From assembly GCF_035818615.1 (NCBI RefSeq), contig NZ_JAYKZY010000002.1, positions 3,412,501-3,476,500 on the forward strand: a stretch of DNA of 64,000 nucleotides, given 5' to 3'. Within the stretch, counting starts at the first letter, position 1, and every line of letters begins with the position of its first letter. Of this stretch, positions 9,109 to 17,718 are shown in pieces. The position numbers and the translations under genes are program-made. This stretch comes from Sphingobium sp. CR2-8. Lineage in GTDB: Bacteria; Pseudomonadota; Alphaproteobacteria; Sphingomonadales; Sphingomonadaceae. The notes under the pieces are model-generated. The model was not told the DNA's origin. It did no database searches and worked only from the letters and a program-made list of their open reading frames with translations.

Positions 9109-9864
9109 ATGATCTGGCTTCCCCGCTTCCTCCGCCGGAAGCGTTCGGCGGCGCAGGTCCGTCAAAGCCATTCCGTCCGTGATTATCGGGCGCTCGTTCG
9201 TGCCAAGCTGAAATCCCTGCCGGATGACTCGTCGCTTGCCCTGGCGCAGGCGATCGGTGCGCCGACCATGGCTGATTTCATGTCGATCGGCGACGGCCAT
9301 GTCGAGGTGCTGTGCCACCATGGCCTGACCGACGGCATGACCGTCTATGATCTGGGCTGTGGGTGTGGCCGGACGGCGCAGGCGCTGATGCGCCATGGGT
9401 GGCGGGGCAACTATACCGGCGCCGATGTCGTGCAGGAACTGATTGACGAACTGGCCCGTCAATGTCCGGGCTATGACGTGCTGCTTAACGTCACGCCCAC
9501 GATCGTCGCACCCGACGCGTCGCTGGACATGGTCTTTCACTGGTCGGTCTTCACCCATCTTTATCCGGGCGAATCCTATCTCTACACCGCCGACGCTTTT
9601 CGAGCGCTCAAGCCCGGCGGCAAGATGATCTTCTCCTTCCTGGAAATGGAGGAGCCCGCCCATGACCGGGTATGGAACGCCAATCTCGATCATCTACGGA
9701 CAGGGCACGCCGCCGAACATCTGGACGCCTTCCTGCACCGCGACTGGATCTGCCGCTTCGCCCGCAACGCCGGTTTTGCAGAACCGCGCTTTACCAACGG
9801 GCTGGATGACACCCATCATCCTGCCTTCTGGCAAAGCCTGGCGGTGCTGGAAAAGCCGGCCTGA
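9109..9864 (+). CDS. class I SAM-dependent methyltransferase
   Basis: 251 residues; ATG at 9109 with a purine-rich site (GGAACGGAGA) upstream. Motif I is VYDLGCGCGRT (about residues 79-89), followed by an acidic post-I residue (TGADVV) and a DMVFHWSVFTHL motif IV region, then the FRALKPGGKMIFS post-motif of Methyltransf_11/25 folds. The N-terminal 45 residues are basic. The substrate is not evident. Its position 75 bases after ugd suggests a small-molecule or glycan target, but this is guesswork. Confidence 0.85.
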   Translation: MIWLPRFLRRKRSAAQVRQSHSVRDYRALVRAKLKSLPDDSSLALAQAIGAPTMADFMSIGDGHVEVLCHHGLTDGMTVYDLGCGCGRTAQALMRHGWRGNYTGADVVQELIDELARQCPGYDVLLNVTPTIVAPDASLDMVFHWSVFTHLYPGESYLYTADAFRALKPGGKMIFSFLEMEEPAHDRVWNANLDHLRTGHAAEHLDAFLHRDWICRFARNAGFAEPRFTNGLDDTHHPAFWQSLAVLEKPA

Positions 9865-9870
9865 TCTTGA

Positions 9871-10698
9871 TCAACGAATGAAGGGCAACCCGGCCTTTTT
9901 CAGCGCCACGTCCAGATAGCGCATGAACGCCGGCGTCCGTCCGGCATCCCGCGCACGCAGCCAGGCCATCGCTACCACGGGCCGCCAGGCTTCGATGTCG
10001 CTGGCGCTGACGCCCGACGCTGCCGCATGGCTTTTGCGCAGCCGTCCTGCGGCCCAGTCCCGCCACAGGTTCGTCACCCAGTCGGTCGGCCCGATGCCAA
10101 AGCGCATCAGCATTTCCGATCGCACCGCATCGGCCGCCGGATGCCCCACCGCCGCTTTCGACCAGTCGATCACCATCATCCCCTGCGGCGTCATCATGAC
10201 ATTGCCCAGGTGAAAATCGCCATGGGTCAGCACATCGCCTTCCGGCAACGTCTCCAGATAGGCGATGGCCGCCCGTTGCAGCATATCGGGCGCAGGACCA
10301 TAGGCGATGTCCGTCGCCAGCACTTGCTTGAGCGACCGCAGCGTCCCGCCCCCTGCTCGTCCTTCACCGGCCCTGTGAATGGCGGCATGGATGTCGCCCA
10401 TACGGTCCAGCGCCCATCCCGCCCGCATCGGATTGCGACGAATCCAGTCCATCAGCGTCGCGCCTTCAAGCCGGGGATAGACGATACCGCGCCGTCCGTC
10501 CCATGCCTGCCGCCCGATCGCCGCTGCCGTCGGCACGCCGCATGCCCCGGCATGGATGGACGCATCGGCCTCGCGCGCGATCATCTCATCCGACACGCTG
10601 TCGCGGAACAGCTTGAGCGCCCGCCCGTCGCCAATGTCGAACAGTTCCGCGCTTGCACCCTTGGCGATGAACGGATATGGGCCCGTGTTATAATTCAT
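9871..10698 (-). CDS. phosphotransferase with aminoglycoside-phosphotransferase (APH/choline kinase) fold
   Basis: 275 residues. An N-lobe with ALKLF (ATP-binding Lys) and a READ helix is followed by the catalytic loop HGDFHLGNVM (about residue 159; Asp base and Asn) and the metal-binding VIDWSKAA. These are the APH family signatures; the phosphate acceptor is unknown. It converges with the methyltransferase gene (6 bases between stops). The start is ATG at 10698, and a conjugative-element remnant begins right behind it, so its native promoter may be lost or altered. Confidence 0.8.
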   Translation of the reverse strand: MNYNTGPYPFIAKGASAELFDIGDGRALKLFRDSVSDEMIAREADASIHAGACGVPTAAAIGRQAWDGRRGIVYPRLEGATLMDWIRRNPMRAGWALDRMGDIHAAIHRAGEGRAGGGTLRSLKQVLATDIAYGPAPDMLQRAAIAYLETLPEGDVLTHGDFHLGNVMMTPQGMMVIDWSKAAVGHPAADAVRSEMLMRFGIGPTDWVTNLWRDWAAGRLRKSHAAASGVSASDIEAWRPVVAMAWLRARDAGRTPAFMRYLDVALKKAGLPFIR

Positions 10699-10754
10699 CC
10701 AGCCCTGTTATCAGACTCGCTGGCCATGGTCATGCCTTGTCCCGGCTAGGGCAG

Positions 10755-11520
10755 TGCAAATGGTTGCCCCTGCTGAACGATGGCAAGAGCTACGCCCCGA
10801 CCGGGCACGCGCTCAAAAGTTGGCTGTTAAGCGGTCACGCCATCGCCACTAGCAAGGCGCTGTTCGAACTGTCCCTCTATACTGGCGAGATCCTAACCGA
10901 CCTGCTCGGCGAAGACAGCTATTTTGCCGATGCAGGCCGGTTCTGGCAGGCGCAGGAGGACGCAATCGCCACATTGGCAGAGGACTGTCGCAAAGCCGGA
11001 TGGACCGATGCCCTTATCGTGCATCGGGGCGAGACCTTCCATCATTGGGAGCATGTCCATTGCCCGAAGAAGAAAGGCGGCCGCGTTTATATCGCGGTCG
11101 GCCTTGGCGGCGACGTCTAGGTCCATGAGGGCTATATCAGCCAGAAGGAAGCACGGCGTCTGGACCAGGGCGACATGCTGAAAAAGCCGATCCGTCCCGA
11201 ACTCTGCGCCCCCGTAGCCAGCTATGTCGATTTGCATCGGCATGCCGCCGTGTGGGCGAAAGTGGCGACTGCGCCGATCATCGCCCTGCGATTGATGTTC
11301 GCCCATACGGTCAACGGCAGCAGCCTGTGGCGGGTGTATGTGGTATCCCAGCGTGGCGCGACCGACGCGATCAGCGAGAGCGTCGAGACCTGCGCATCGG
11401 AATCAGCGTTCGATAGCGAACGGCGAATCGCGCTCGACCTGCTCGGGCTTTATCCCGACACCACGACCGTCACCAGCTATGGCTATGATTGCGACATCAA
11501 CGTCCTGTTCGTGCGACTGC
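10755..11520 (+). pseudogene. C-terminal part of a ParB-like partition protein, with an in-frame TAG
   Basis: The frame from about 10755 resembles the C-terminal half of large plasmid/ICE ParB proteins of sphingomonads: a helical part with TGEILTDLLGEDSYFAD, then GRVYIAVG...HEGYISQKEARR, PIRPELC..., YVDLHRHAAVWA, LRLMFAH and SESVETCASE. The N-terminal ParB/Srx nuclease and HTH domains are missing. A TAG at 11118-11120 interrupts the frame between GGDV and VHEGY, with full similarity on both sides. Similarity stops at about 11520 (LFVRLL), where another coding tail begins. Family assignment is from remembered similarity. Confidence 0.7.
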
Positions 11521-11673
11521 TGCCAGGCTGGCGTGCTGCGCGCACACCGCATCGCGCTCGAACCCCACGCTCCGCCCGAAACGGAGGAACGGCTGACGAT
11601 CGAACTGGACCGGATGGCCACCTGGCTTGGGCTGGCGTCGGTCAGCGTCGGCGAGATGGTCCGGACGTGTTGA
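11521..11673 (+). pseudogene. C-terminal tail resembling a YcaQ-type winged-helix DNA glycosylase
   Basis: In a frame different from the ParB remnant, the sequence reads GVLRAHRIALEPHAPPETEE, then LDRMATWLGLASVSV, and ends at a TGA at 11671-11673. A short beta strand, a long helix and an 'A.WLGL..V.V' end fit the C-terminus of YcaQ/AlkX-like crosslink-repair glycosylases. Only about 50 residues remain, joined directly to the ParB fragment, so this is a deletion scar. The assignment is tentative. Confidence 0.4.
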
Positions 11674-11799
11674 TAGTCCGGCCTATTCCTTGGCCTTTGC
11701 TGGCATTGCACTGTCCGGCACCGCTCTCCCGCACTTGGAAGGTTGCGCGCCGGTCCCCATATCGGGGAAGCAATTCCACAGCGACAAACGAGATCACGC

Positions 11800-12066
11800 A
11801 TGGCCAATGGCTGGGCGCCCGATGGCGCCGTTCAGGAGCAGATAGACGACAGCATCAAGGATGCTCTCGATGCGGCGCGCAATCGCCTGCCGAGCGGCGA
11901 AAGCCTTGAGGAGTGCGAGGTGTGCGGTGAAGAAATCCCCAAGAAGCGTCGCGAGGCGCTGCCGGGCGCGCGCACCTGCGTTGCTTGTCAGAGCGAGCGC
12001 GACCGCGCGCATGTAGCCTTCGGCGCGATCAACCGCAGGGGCAGCAAGGATAGTCAATTGCGCTGA
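11800..12066 (+). CDS. DksA/TraR-type C4 zinc-finger protein
   Basis: 88 residues. A short helical N-terminus (DGAVQEQIDDSIKDALDAAR) leads to a four-cysteine zinc finger: CEVCGEEIP, 17 residues, CVACQ, with the family phrase RREALPG, ending NRRGSKDSQLR. TraR-like proteins bind the RNA polymerase secondary channel and copy DksA/ppGpp effects; conjugative elements and phages often carry them. It is short enough to be TraR-like rather than DksA. It appears intact within a decayed element. Confidence 0.85.
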   Translation: MANGWAPDGAVQEQIDDSIKDALDAARNRLPSGESLEECEVCGEEIPKKRREALPGARTCVACQSERDRAHVAFGAINRRGSKDSQLR

Positions 12067-12457
12067 TGCGTCACGCGGCCGGCTCCCCTGGTCCCGTCGC
12101 CGGTCGCGCCGGCAAGTTCCGCTCAAGAAGGCATTTTCGGGAATAGGCCATAGGTCCGTCCAGAGCGGACCAAAGCGCGTATGTCCAAAAATGCCGCTGG
12201 CTTGCATGACAGGTTCGCAGTGCGGCATTCGGGATGCCATCATAGACAAGCGATTTTGCGACAGGTCGATCAAAGCTTCAAGGAGATGGAAATGATCGAC
12301 ATGGCAGGCATGAAAATCCCCGCTTTATAACGGTCATTCTCACCGATTGATGGAACTGGGGTGCGCTAACCTGCGCCATGCGCGCCGTCCTGGCCTGTGC
12401 GCCCCTGTTCGGGATTGTGGCCGTCCAACAGCCAGGGATGCAACTGCCCAGGCGGCT
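12067..12457. other. gene-free stretch of 391 bases
   Basis: I see no supportable gene here. The possible frames are short or antisense to neighbours, codon patterns are weak, and no tRNA-like fold or long inverted repeat stands out. A purine-rich site followed by a 12-codon frame at 12291 is too small to call. It separates the plus-strand TraR-like gene from the minus-strand AlpA-like gene. Confidence 0.6.
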
Positions 12458-12673
12458 CTAGGGCGGTCCATCAGTGACGGGACCGGCATTGTCCGTCAGC
12501 AGCTTCAGGCTTCGATACTGGATCAAGGTGGCTCGCCCGACTTTTGTTGTTTCAAGGTCTCCGGACTGGATGAGTTCATAGATCCGGGACCGACTGAGGC
12601 CAGTGATCCGAACAGCGGTCGATATACGCACGGTGAGCGGCTCGATCTTCTTCTCCCAAGCGCGTTCGATCAT
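12458..12673 (-). CDS. AlpA/excisionase-like helix-turn-helix protein
   Basis: 71 residues with the MerR-like winged helix of AlpA and excisionases: VRISTAVRITGLSRSRIYELIQSGDLETTKVGRATLIQ. Such proteins bind element DNA to steer excision or expression. It overlaps the DUF2274 gene by 4 bases (ATGA), placing it at the end of a trbI-DUF2274-alpA transcription unit. It is a distant paralogue of the protein at 17715-17918. Confidence 0.8.
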   Translation of the reverse strand: MIERAWEKKIEPLTVRISTAVRITGLSRSRIYELIQSGDLETTKVGRATLIQYRSLKLLTDNAGPVTDGPP

Positions 12674-12900
12674 GTCTGCCTCCGTGCCGCAGCTTCGCGC
12701 GATCGCACAAAGTTGCGATCGCTATCGAGGAACGCGGCCAGCATGGCTGGGACAAGATCCACGACCGGTTCTTCAACGCCATAGGTCGAGGCATAGACAG
12801 CAGCATAGGCTTGAAGCCTGGCCTGCAAGTCGGGGGTGATGGTGATGGTCAACTTGACCGGCGTGCGGTCGGGCAGCTTCCCTAGTTTGAGTTCGATCAT
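12670..12900 (-). CDS. DUF2274 protein of the conjugative trb operon
   Basis: 76 residues: a short beta strand (MIELKLGKLPDRTPVKLTI), then a ribbon-helix-helix-like core TPDLQARLQAYAAVYASTYG, then a helix ending in R.REAAA. DUF2274 genes sit directly downstream of trbI in proteobacterial ICEs, as here (one base between the trbI stop and this ATG). The function is unknown; the shape suggests a small DNA-binding protein. Confidence 0.8.
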   Translation of the reverse strand: MIELKLGKLPDRTPVKLTITITPDLQARLQAYAAVYASTYGVEEPVVDLVPAMLAAFLDSDRNFVRSREAAARRQT

Positions 12901-12901
12901 G

Positions 12902-13060
12902 TCAGCTTGTCCTGCTCGGATAGGGTGCCAGGATGAGATCGCGGGTCACGAGAACGCGAACGGGTGACCCGGGCCGGATCGTGACGGTCGGCTGGATGTC
13001 GAGGTTGCGTTGTGTGATCCGGTCTCCGGCGCGGGCGGTGTTCGACTGTCCGCTCTGCGG
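12902..13060 (-). pseudogene. trbI: C-terminal fragment of conjugation protein TrbI
   Basis: The frame ending with TGA at 12902-12904 reads ARAGDRITQRNLDIQPTV, then TIRPGSPVRVLVTRDLILAPY. This is the last part of the VirB10/TrbI beta-barrel, whose family ends with 'QRNLDIQPT.TIRPG.PVRV.VTRDL'. Everything upstream of about 13060 is lost; the sequence joins head to head with a truncated relaxase gene on the other strand. TrbI normally spans the envelope in the mating-pair apparatus. Confidence 0.8.
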
Positions 13061-13110
13061 ATCTGTCCGGCCCAGTCGTCCGGGCGAGCGACAGGAAGGT
13101 CACCGGCGGC

Positions 13111-14679
13111 GACCGGCATCAGTTTCGCTTCATCGTTTCGGCCGAGGATGGCGCTGAATATCCCGACCTCAAGCCGTATGTCCGGCGGCTGATGACGCAG
13201 GTCGAGCAGGACCTCGGGACGAAGCTTGACTGGGTCGCGGTCGACCACTTCAACACCGAGCGTCCGCACACCCACATCGTCCTGCGCGGCTTGGATGATC
13301 GTGGCGACAATCTCATCATCGCGCGGGAGTATATTTCGCATGGTCTGCGCGAGCGCGCGTCCGAGCTGGTGACGCTCGACCTTGGACCTCGCACCGACCA
13401 AGAGATCGAGGCGCGGCTGCGGCATGATGTCGACCAGGAACGGCTCACCACGATCGACCGACGATTGCTGCGCCGAATGGACGGCGAGCGCGAGGTGTCC
13501 CCGGCCGACAACGACCCTCTCCAGCAGTCGGTCGCGGCGGGGCGCTTGCGGAAACTCAAGGCTATGGAGCTAGCCGAGGATATTGGCGGCGGTCGCTATC
13601 GGCTCGCGCCCGGACTGGAGGACACGCTGCGCCGCATGGGCGAGCGCGGCGACATCATCCGCCTCATGCAGCGCGAGTTGACGGCCCGCAGGCTGGACCG
13701 CGCAGGCGTCGCGCAGGTCGTGTCCAATGACTTGCGCGAGACGCTGGTCGGACGGGTGATTAGCCGAGGCTTTTCCGACGAGCATCGCGATCGGCATTAC
13801 CTGATGGTCGACGGGGTCGATGGCCGGGTCCATTATATCGATATCGGCCGAGGGGATGCCACGCCATCGGTTCCCGAAGGATCGACGGTACAGGTCGCGC
13901 CGTCGCGGATCGAGGCGACCCAGGCCGATCGCACTGTCGATGCGGTCGCCCGCGCCAATGGCGGGCGATATTCGATCGACCTGCACTTGGCGCACGATCC
14001 GAAAGCCAGCGAGGCGTTCGCGACCAGCCATGTCCGGCGGCTCGAGGCGATGCGGCGCATGGGCAGCGGACCTGAGCATCAGGCGGATGGAAGCTGGACG
14101 ATCCCCGACGATCATCTCGCTCGCGCCGATGCCTTTGCGAAAGCCCAGCAGCGCGACCGGCCAGTAACGCTCTCCGTCCTTTCGCGGTCACCGATCGACG
14201 ACCTGGCCGGGAAGGACGCACCGACCTGGCTCGATCGGGAACTCGCCGAGGGCATTCAGGCTGCCATGCGCGATGTCGGTTATGGGCAGGAGGTTCGGAC
14301 CGCGCTGGCGGCGCGGCGGCAGTGGCTGATCGAGCAGCAGTTGGCGGATGGCGAGCGGTCTGCATTTCGATATCGCGACGGCGCGTTGGACACGCTGCGC
14401 CAGCGTGAATTGCAACACGCCGGCGAGCGGATCGGCGACGAGATCGGGAAACGGTTTGAGCCTGCCCGGATCGGCGAGCGGATCGAGGGCAAGATCGCCC
14501 GGCGGGTGGATCTCGAAAGCGGGAGTTTCGCTGTCGTCGAGCGATCGCGGGACTTCACGCTGGTACCGTGGCGCGACGTGCTTGAACGCAACATCGGCAA
14601 GGCCGCTTCGGGCATCATGCGCACCGACGGAATCAATTGGCAATTCGGTCGCGGGCGAGCGGGACCAACCATCTCCTGA
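13111..14679 (+). pseudogene. VirD2-type relaxase with DUF3363, N-terminus deleted
   Basis: Similarity starts in mid-domain at GDRHQFRFIVSAED (13111) and runs to the natural stop at 14677-14679. The HUH metal site is visible in DHFNTERPHTHIVLRG, followed by IIAREYISHGLRERA. The DUF3363 C-terminal region ends with RDFTLVPWRDVLER and GIMRTDGINW. The N-terminal part of about 80-150 residues, with the DNA-cleaving tyrosine, is absent. The first internal ATG (13192) could make a 495-residue product, but without catalytic activity. Relaxases nick oriT to start conjugative transfer. Confidence 0.85.
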
Positions 14680-14725
14680 ACTGATGCTGCCGGAACGACA
14701 ACGCGCTCAATGCACTTCTGTGTGC

Positions 14726-15523
14726 GTGAAGATCGCAACCTACAATGTGAACGGGATCAATGGGCGGCTCGCCGTGCTGCTGCGCTGGCTTGAACTGGCC
14801 GAGCCGGATGTGGTCTGCCTCCAGGAATTGAAGGCCCCCGACGCCGCGTTCCCAGAGGTTGCCATCCGCGATCTTGGCTATGACGTAATTTGGCAAGGGC
14901 AGCCTCGCTGGAATGGCGTCGCGATCCTCAGCCGGGTCGGCGACATCCACGAAACCCGCCGCGGCCTTCCAGGCGATCCTGACGACGACCAGAGCCGCTA
15001 AATTGAGGCGGCGGTCAACGGTGTGCTCGTCGCGGGCCTCTACCTTCCCAATGGTAATCCCCGACCGGGGCCCAAGTTCGACTATAAGTTGCGCTGGTTC
15101 GAGCGCTTGCACAACCATCTCGCAGGTCTCTTCGCGCTCGATGCCCCCGTCGTCATCGCCGGAGACTTCAACGTCATGCCGACCGATCTCGACGTCTATG
15201 CGCCCGAGCGCTGGCGCAATGATGCGCTGTTCGCGCCCGAGGTCCGGCAGGCTTATGCTCACCTGGTCGCGCAGGGATGGACCGACGACTTGCGCCATCT
15301 CCATCCTGGCGAGCAGATCTACACCTTCTGGAAATATTGGCGCCGGTCCTTCGAACGCGACGCGGGGTTGCGCATCGATCACATACTGCTCAACCCTCCG
15401 GCTGCCACTCGTTTTGTTGCGGCGGATGTCGACCGCCGCCCGCGCGGCTGGGAAAAGACCAGCGACCATGCGCCGGTACGGGTCGAGCTTGGCGACAAGG
15501 CCAAGCGTCGTGGAAAGACCTAG
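14726..15523 (+). pseudogene. exodeoxyribonuclease III-like enzyme with an in-frame TAA
   Basis: From the GTG at 14726 the frame reads KIATYNVNGINGRL, then LQELKA (metal-binding Glu), GQPRWNGVAILS, then a TAA at 14999-15001 after DDDQSR. It continues in the same frame with VLVAGLYLPNGNP, APVVIAGDFNVMP, WKYWRRSFERDAGLRIDHIL and KTSDHAPV (catalytic His), to a stop at 15521-15523. All Exo III/AP endonuclease motifs are present, so a tyrosine-to-stop change (TAY to TAA) is the simplest explanation. The chromosomal xthA at 32136-32933 is intact, so this copy is dispensable cargo. Confidence 0.88.
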
Positions 15524-15858
15524 TCGTCTTCTTCTTTCGAGATCTTGGCATACCAGTCTGCATAAGGGCCGGTGCGGGCGAGATGACGGTTGAGGTCGGG
15601 CGCGCCGTCGTCCCACCAGACCGGACCGCGTTCGCCCAAGGCGACCTTGGCGCGATCGACTGCGTCATGTGCCGTCTGTTCCGCCACTCGATCACCCGTT
15701 CGCTTTGCCGCGCCCACGGCGCGGCGGGCGTCCATGAGCTCGCCGACGAGGCGTTCACGCAGCCCAGGCTCGAGCGCTGGATTGCTGGTCCGCCACAGCC
15801 GCCCGCGCACGACGAAGTAACGACCGTCCGGCGTCTTGGGATAGTCCCGCCCGCTCAC
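15520..15858 (-). CDS. small uncharacterised protein linked to AlkB
   Basis: 112 residues, rich in Arg and Ala. It opens with YPKTPDGRYFVVRGRLWR, has a central helix (ELMDARRAVGAAKR) and ends with GPVWWDDGAPDLNRHL and an acidic tail. I do not recognise a characterised family. It overlaps the AlkB gene by 4 bases (15855-15858), so the two are co-translated, and I recall similar small genes beside alkB in mobile islands. It converges with the ExoIII pseudogene, overlapping its stop by 4 bases. Confidence 0.65.
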   Translation of the reverse strand: MSGRDYPKTPDGRYFVVRGRLWRTSNPALEPGLRERLVGELMDARRAVGAAKRTGDRVAEQTAHDAVDRAKVALGERGPVWWDDGAPDLNRHLARTGPYADWYAKISKEEDD

Positions 15859-16433
15859 CGCGTGCGATCCCGGTCGGAAAGGCTCCGAAAGGTGATCGAC
15901 CAGCGGGGCTGTTCGATAGGGGCGATACTATGCTCCCAGTGATGGCGCACTTCACCGGACAGGTGATAGATCGAGCGGCCCATGAGTTCGGATTTTGCCC
16001 GTTCGAAGCCGCGGGCGTTCCGGCGACGCAGCCGCAGTGTCGCTTCCTTTCCCAGCGAGATGCCGACGACATGTTCGAAGACCGGGCGATCCTTATGCCA
16101 TCCGATCCCTGCGCCCGGGTCGTAGCGGATCAGCAGCGCCTGGACGAGGTCCGCCGGACGGAGGCCCGCGAACCGTGCCGCCCGTTTTCGGACATCGTCT
16201 AGCCATTGCGGCAACGGCTCGGTGGGCGCGAATACGCCAGTCTCGAAGTCGTAGCTCCAGCCATAGGAACGGGTAAGCCGCTTGCCGGTCCATTGCTGGA
16301 AACGAAATGGGCTGAGGCTGGTCTCGTCGATATGTGCGATCAGCGCCGCTTCCTCGGCGGCCGAGATAAACGCCTCGGCCATCGCCAGGCCAGGAACGGC
16401 GGGTATCTCGAAGAGATCGAGCATCGCGTTCAT
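15855..16433 (-). CDS. alkB: AlkB-type 2-oxoglutarate/Fe(II) dioxygenase
   Basis: 192 residues. It shows the jelly-roll signatures of AlkB: LLIRYDPGAGIGWHKDRP (iron-binding HxD), RGFERAKSELMGRSIYHLSGEVRHHWEH (distal His) and PRWSITFRSL (2-oxoglutarate-binding Arg). Members remove alkyl groups from 1-methyladenine and 3-methylcytosine in DNA or RNA. The gene overlaps its neighbours on both sides by 4 bases, so SNase-like, alkB and the small gene form one operon. It is the only clearly intact enzyme of the DNA-repair cargo. The ATG at 16424 is an alternative start. Confidence 0.88.
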   Translation of the reverse strand: MNAMLDLFEIPAVPGLAMAEAFISAAEEAALIAHIDETSLSPFRFQQWTGKRLTRSYGWSYDFETGVFAPTEPLPQWLDDVRKRAARFAGLRPADLVQALLIRYDPGAGIGWHKDRPVFEHVVGISLGKEATLRLRRRNARGFERAKSELMGRSIYHLSGEVRHHWEHSIAPIEQPRWSITFRSLSDRDRTR

Positions 16434-16836
16434 TTCAGTCTTCCCCGGCCACCCTCGGCACTGCCTGCGGCGCGCAACAGGTTCCCGATCGGGCGGCCGA
16501 CCAGCGTGCAGGTTGCGACCACACGGTCGTAGCTGCGCCGCCCGGCGCGGCAGACGAGTGTCTTGCCCATCACGATCCGTTCGAGGCGGCGCTTGGCTTC
16601 GATGCCGCCGGGTTCATGCAGTTCCGGCGCGTAGAAGTCAGCGAGCCGGATTTCGATCCAGCTTGCCGGCCGACCGGCGGGACCGACGCACAGCCCGTCG
16701 CCATCCCCGACATAGCGCACCACGCCGGAGAAAGCCGTGCCCTTGGACGGCAACCCCCCTCGCAAGGATCGGCAAGCGCCGGAGATGCCCAGGCGCCAGC
16801 GACGCAGGCGGCGATGATCGCGATACGGCCGTTCAT
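16430..16836 (-). pseudogene. exported SNase-like nuclease, frameshifted in a G tract
   Basis: The ATG at 16836 opens a signal peptide (MNGRIAIIAACVAG, cleavage after SPALA) followed by DPCEGG. The mature domain continues in another frame: SGVVRYVGDGDGLCV, IEIRLADFYAPEL, AKRRLERIVMGK and RSYDRVVA, the thermonuclease fold. The shift falls in a run of six G on the minus strand (near 16760); a seventh G would restore one frame. It overlaps alkB by 4 bases at its end. A sequencing error, slippage decay or phase variation could each explain it. Confidence 0.75.
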
Positions 16837-17003
16837 GATGCTGGCGATATAGCGAGCATGCCCTCTCATGTCATAGTGCCTCCGTTGCTGCGGACCTGGC
16901 GGACGATCCCATTGAACGCGGTGCGAAGGCCCTGGCTTCGGCCAGTTTCGTGATCCGATCCGGCCGCTTCCCAGAACGAGACCAACCAGTCATCAGCCGA
17001 CCA

Positions 17004-17378
17004 ATGCCGCAGCTTCCAAAGCCCCAATACGACACCGCGCGATTGCGTCTTACCACGGGTCGGCGAGGCTATATAGTCGACGACAAGCCCTATGCACTGA
17101 TCGAGCGAGCCTATGACTTCAGCCTTATCCCCTGGCGAACCTTAATTGAGCCCGCGATCTGCAAGAATGTCTACGGCATAGGGCGCAGCGAAGACATCAG
17201 CTGGACATCGGTCGGACCTGTAGCCGTTCGGCGTCAGCTGACCGTAGCGGTACCTGCGTGCACCAGACAGGCTCTGTCCACCAGCAGCCGCAGGCGCGAT
17301 CATCAGGGGAGAAAGGATCGTCCCTATGACGACGTTCAAGACCCCAAACCTGTCCGATGGTCTCTCAAAGATGCTTGA
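17004..17378 (+). pseudogene. second relaxase C-terminal-like fragment (DUF3363 end)
   Basis: The frame from the ATG at 17004 includes YIVDDKPYALIERAYDFSL, then IPWRTLIE, and VYGIGRSEDISWTS (to about 17213). This parallels the end of the relaxase at 13111-14679 (GSFAVVERSRDFTLVPWRDVLE ... GIMRTDGINW) position by position, but differs at many residues, so it comes from another relaxase. The remainder to 17378 has no visible similarity. A CopG-like gene follows directly; in ICEs relaxase, traG and copG lie in that order, so traG may have been deleted. Confidence 0.5.
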
Positions 17379-17718
17379 GGCGCTGACCGCTGCGCCCGTC
17401 GCATCCAAGACATCGATCCTCACCAACGCGCTCACGGCATGGCTGGAGCGCAAAGCAGGTCTTGAGCTCGATCAGCGATTTGGTTCCCGGCTCGACTGGC
17501 AGGCGGGGGAGCGCAAGGTCGATGCGCTGACCGAAATGCTGGGTCTGTTCATTCAGCACTAAATGACCCTGATTGCCCACCAGCCTGGTTTCGATCCGCA
17601 AACAGCTCAGCTTGAACAGACCGGGTTCCAACGGTTTATGGAGATCGTCGAACACCGGCTGGGCAAGGTGAGCGAGCCTGAGAAATTATATCCTAGCAGC
17701 AAGGAGAACGATCAATGA
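17326..17718 (+). pseudogene. CopG-like conjugative-element protein with an in-frame TAA
   Basis: The first part (MTTFKTPNLSDGLSKML ... LERKAG ... ALTEMLGLFIQH) ends at a TAA at 17560-17562. The same frame goes on with MTLIAHQPGFDPQTAQLEQ, then GFQRFMEIVEHRLGK, to a TGA at 17716-17718. ICE copG-type proteins have just such an extension (short helix, then '..P..D....A....G..R+..F...V.RRL'), so one base change (for example CAA to TAA) is likely. The stop overlaps the ATG of the next gene, supporting the longer frame as the original gene. Confidence 0.7.

Noticed and set aside
4943..17562. Alternative genetic code (TAA/TAG read as sense) in the mobile stretch
   Set aside because: Intact genes in and around it use TAA and TAG as normal ends, and several of the affected genes also carry truncations; ordinary decay is simpler.
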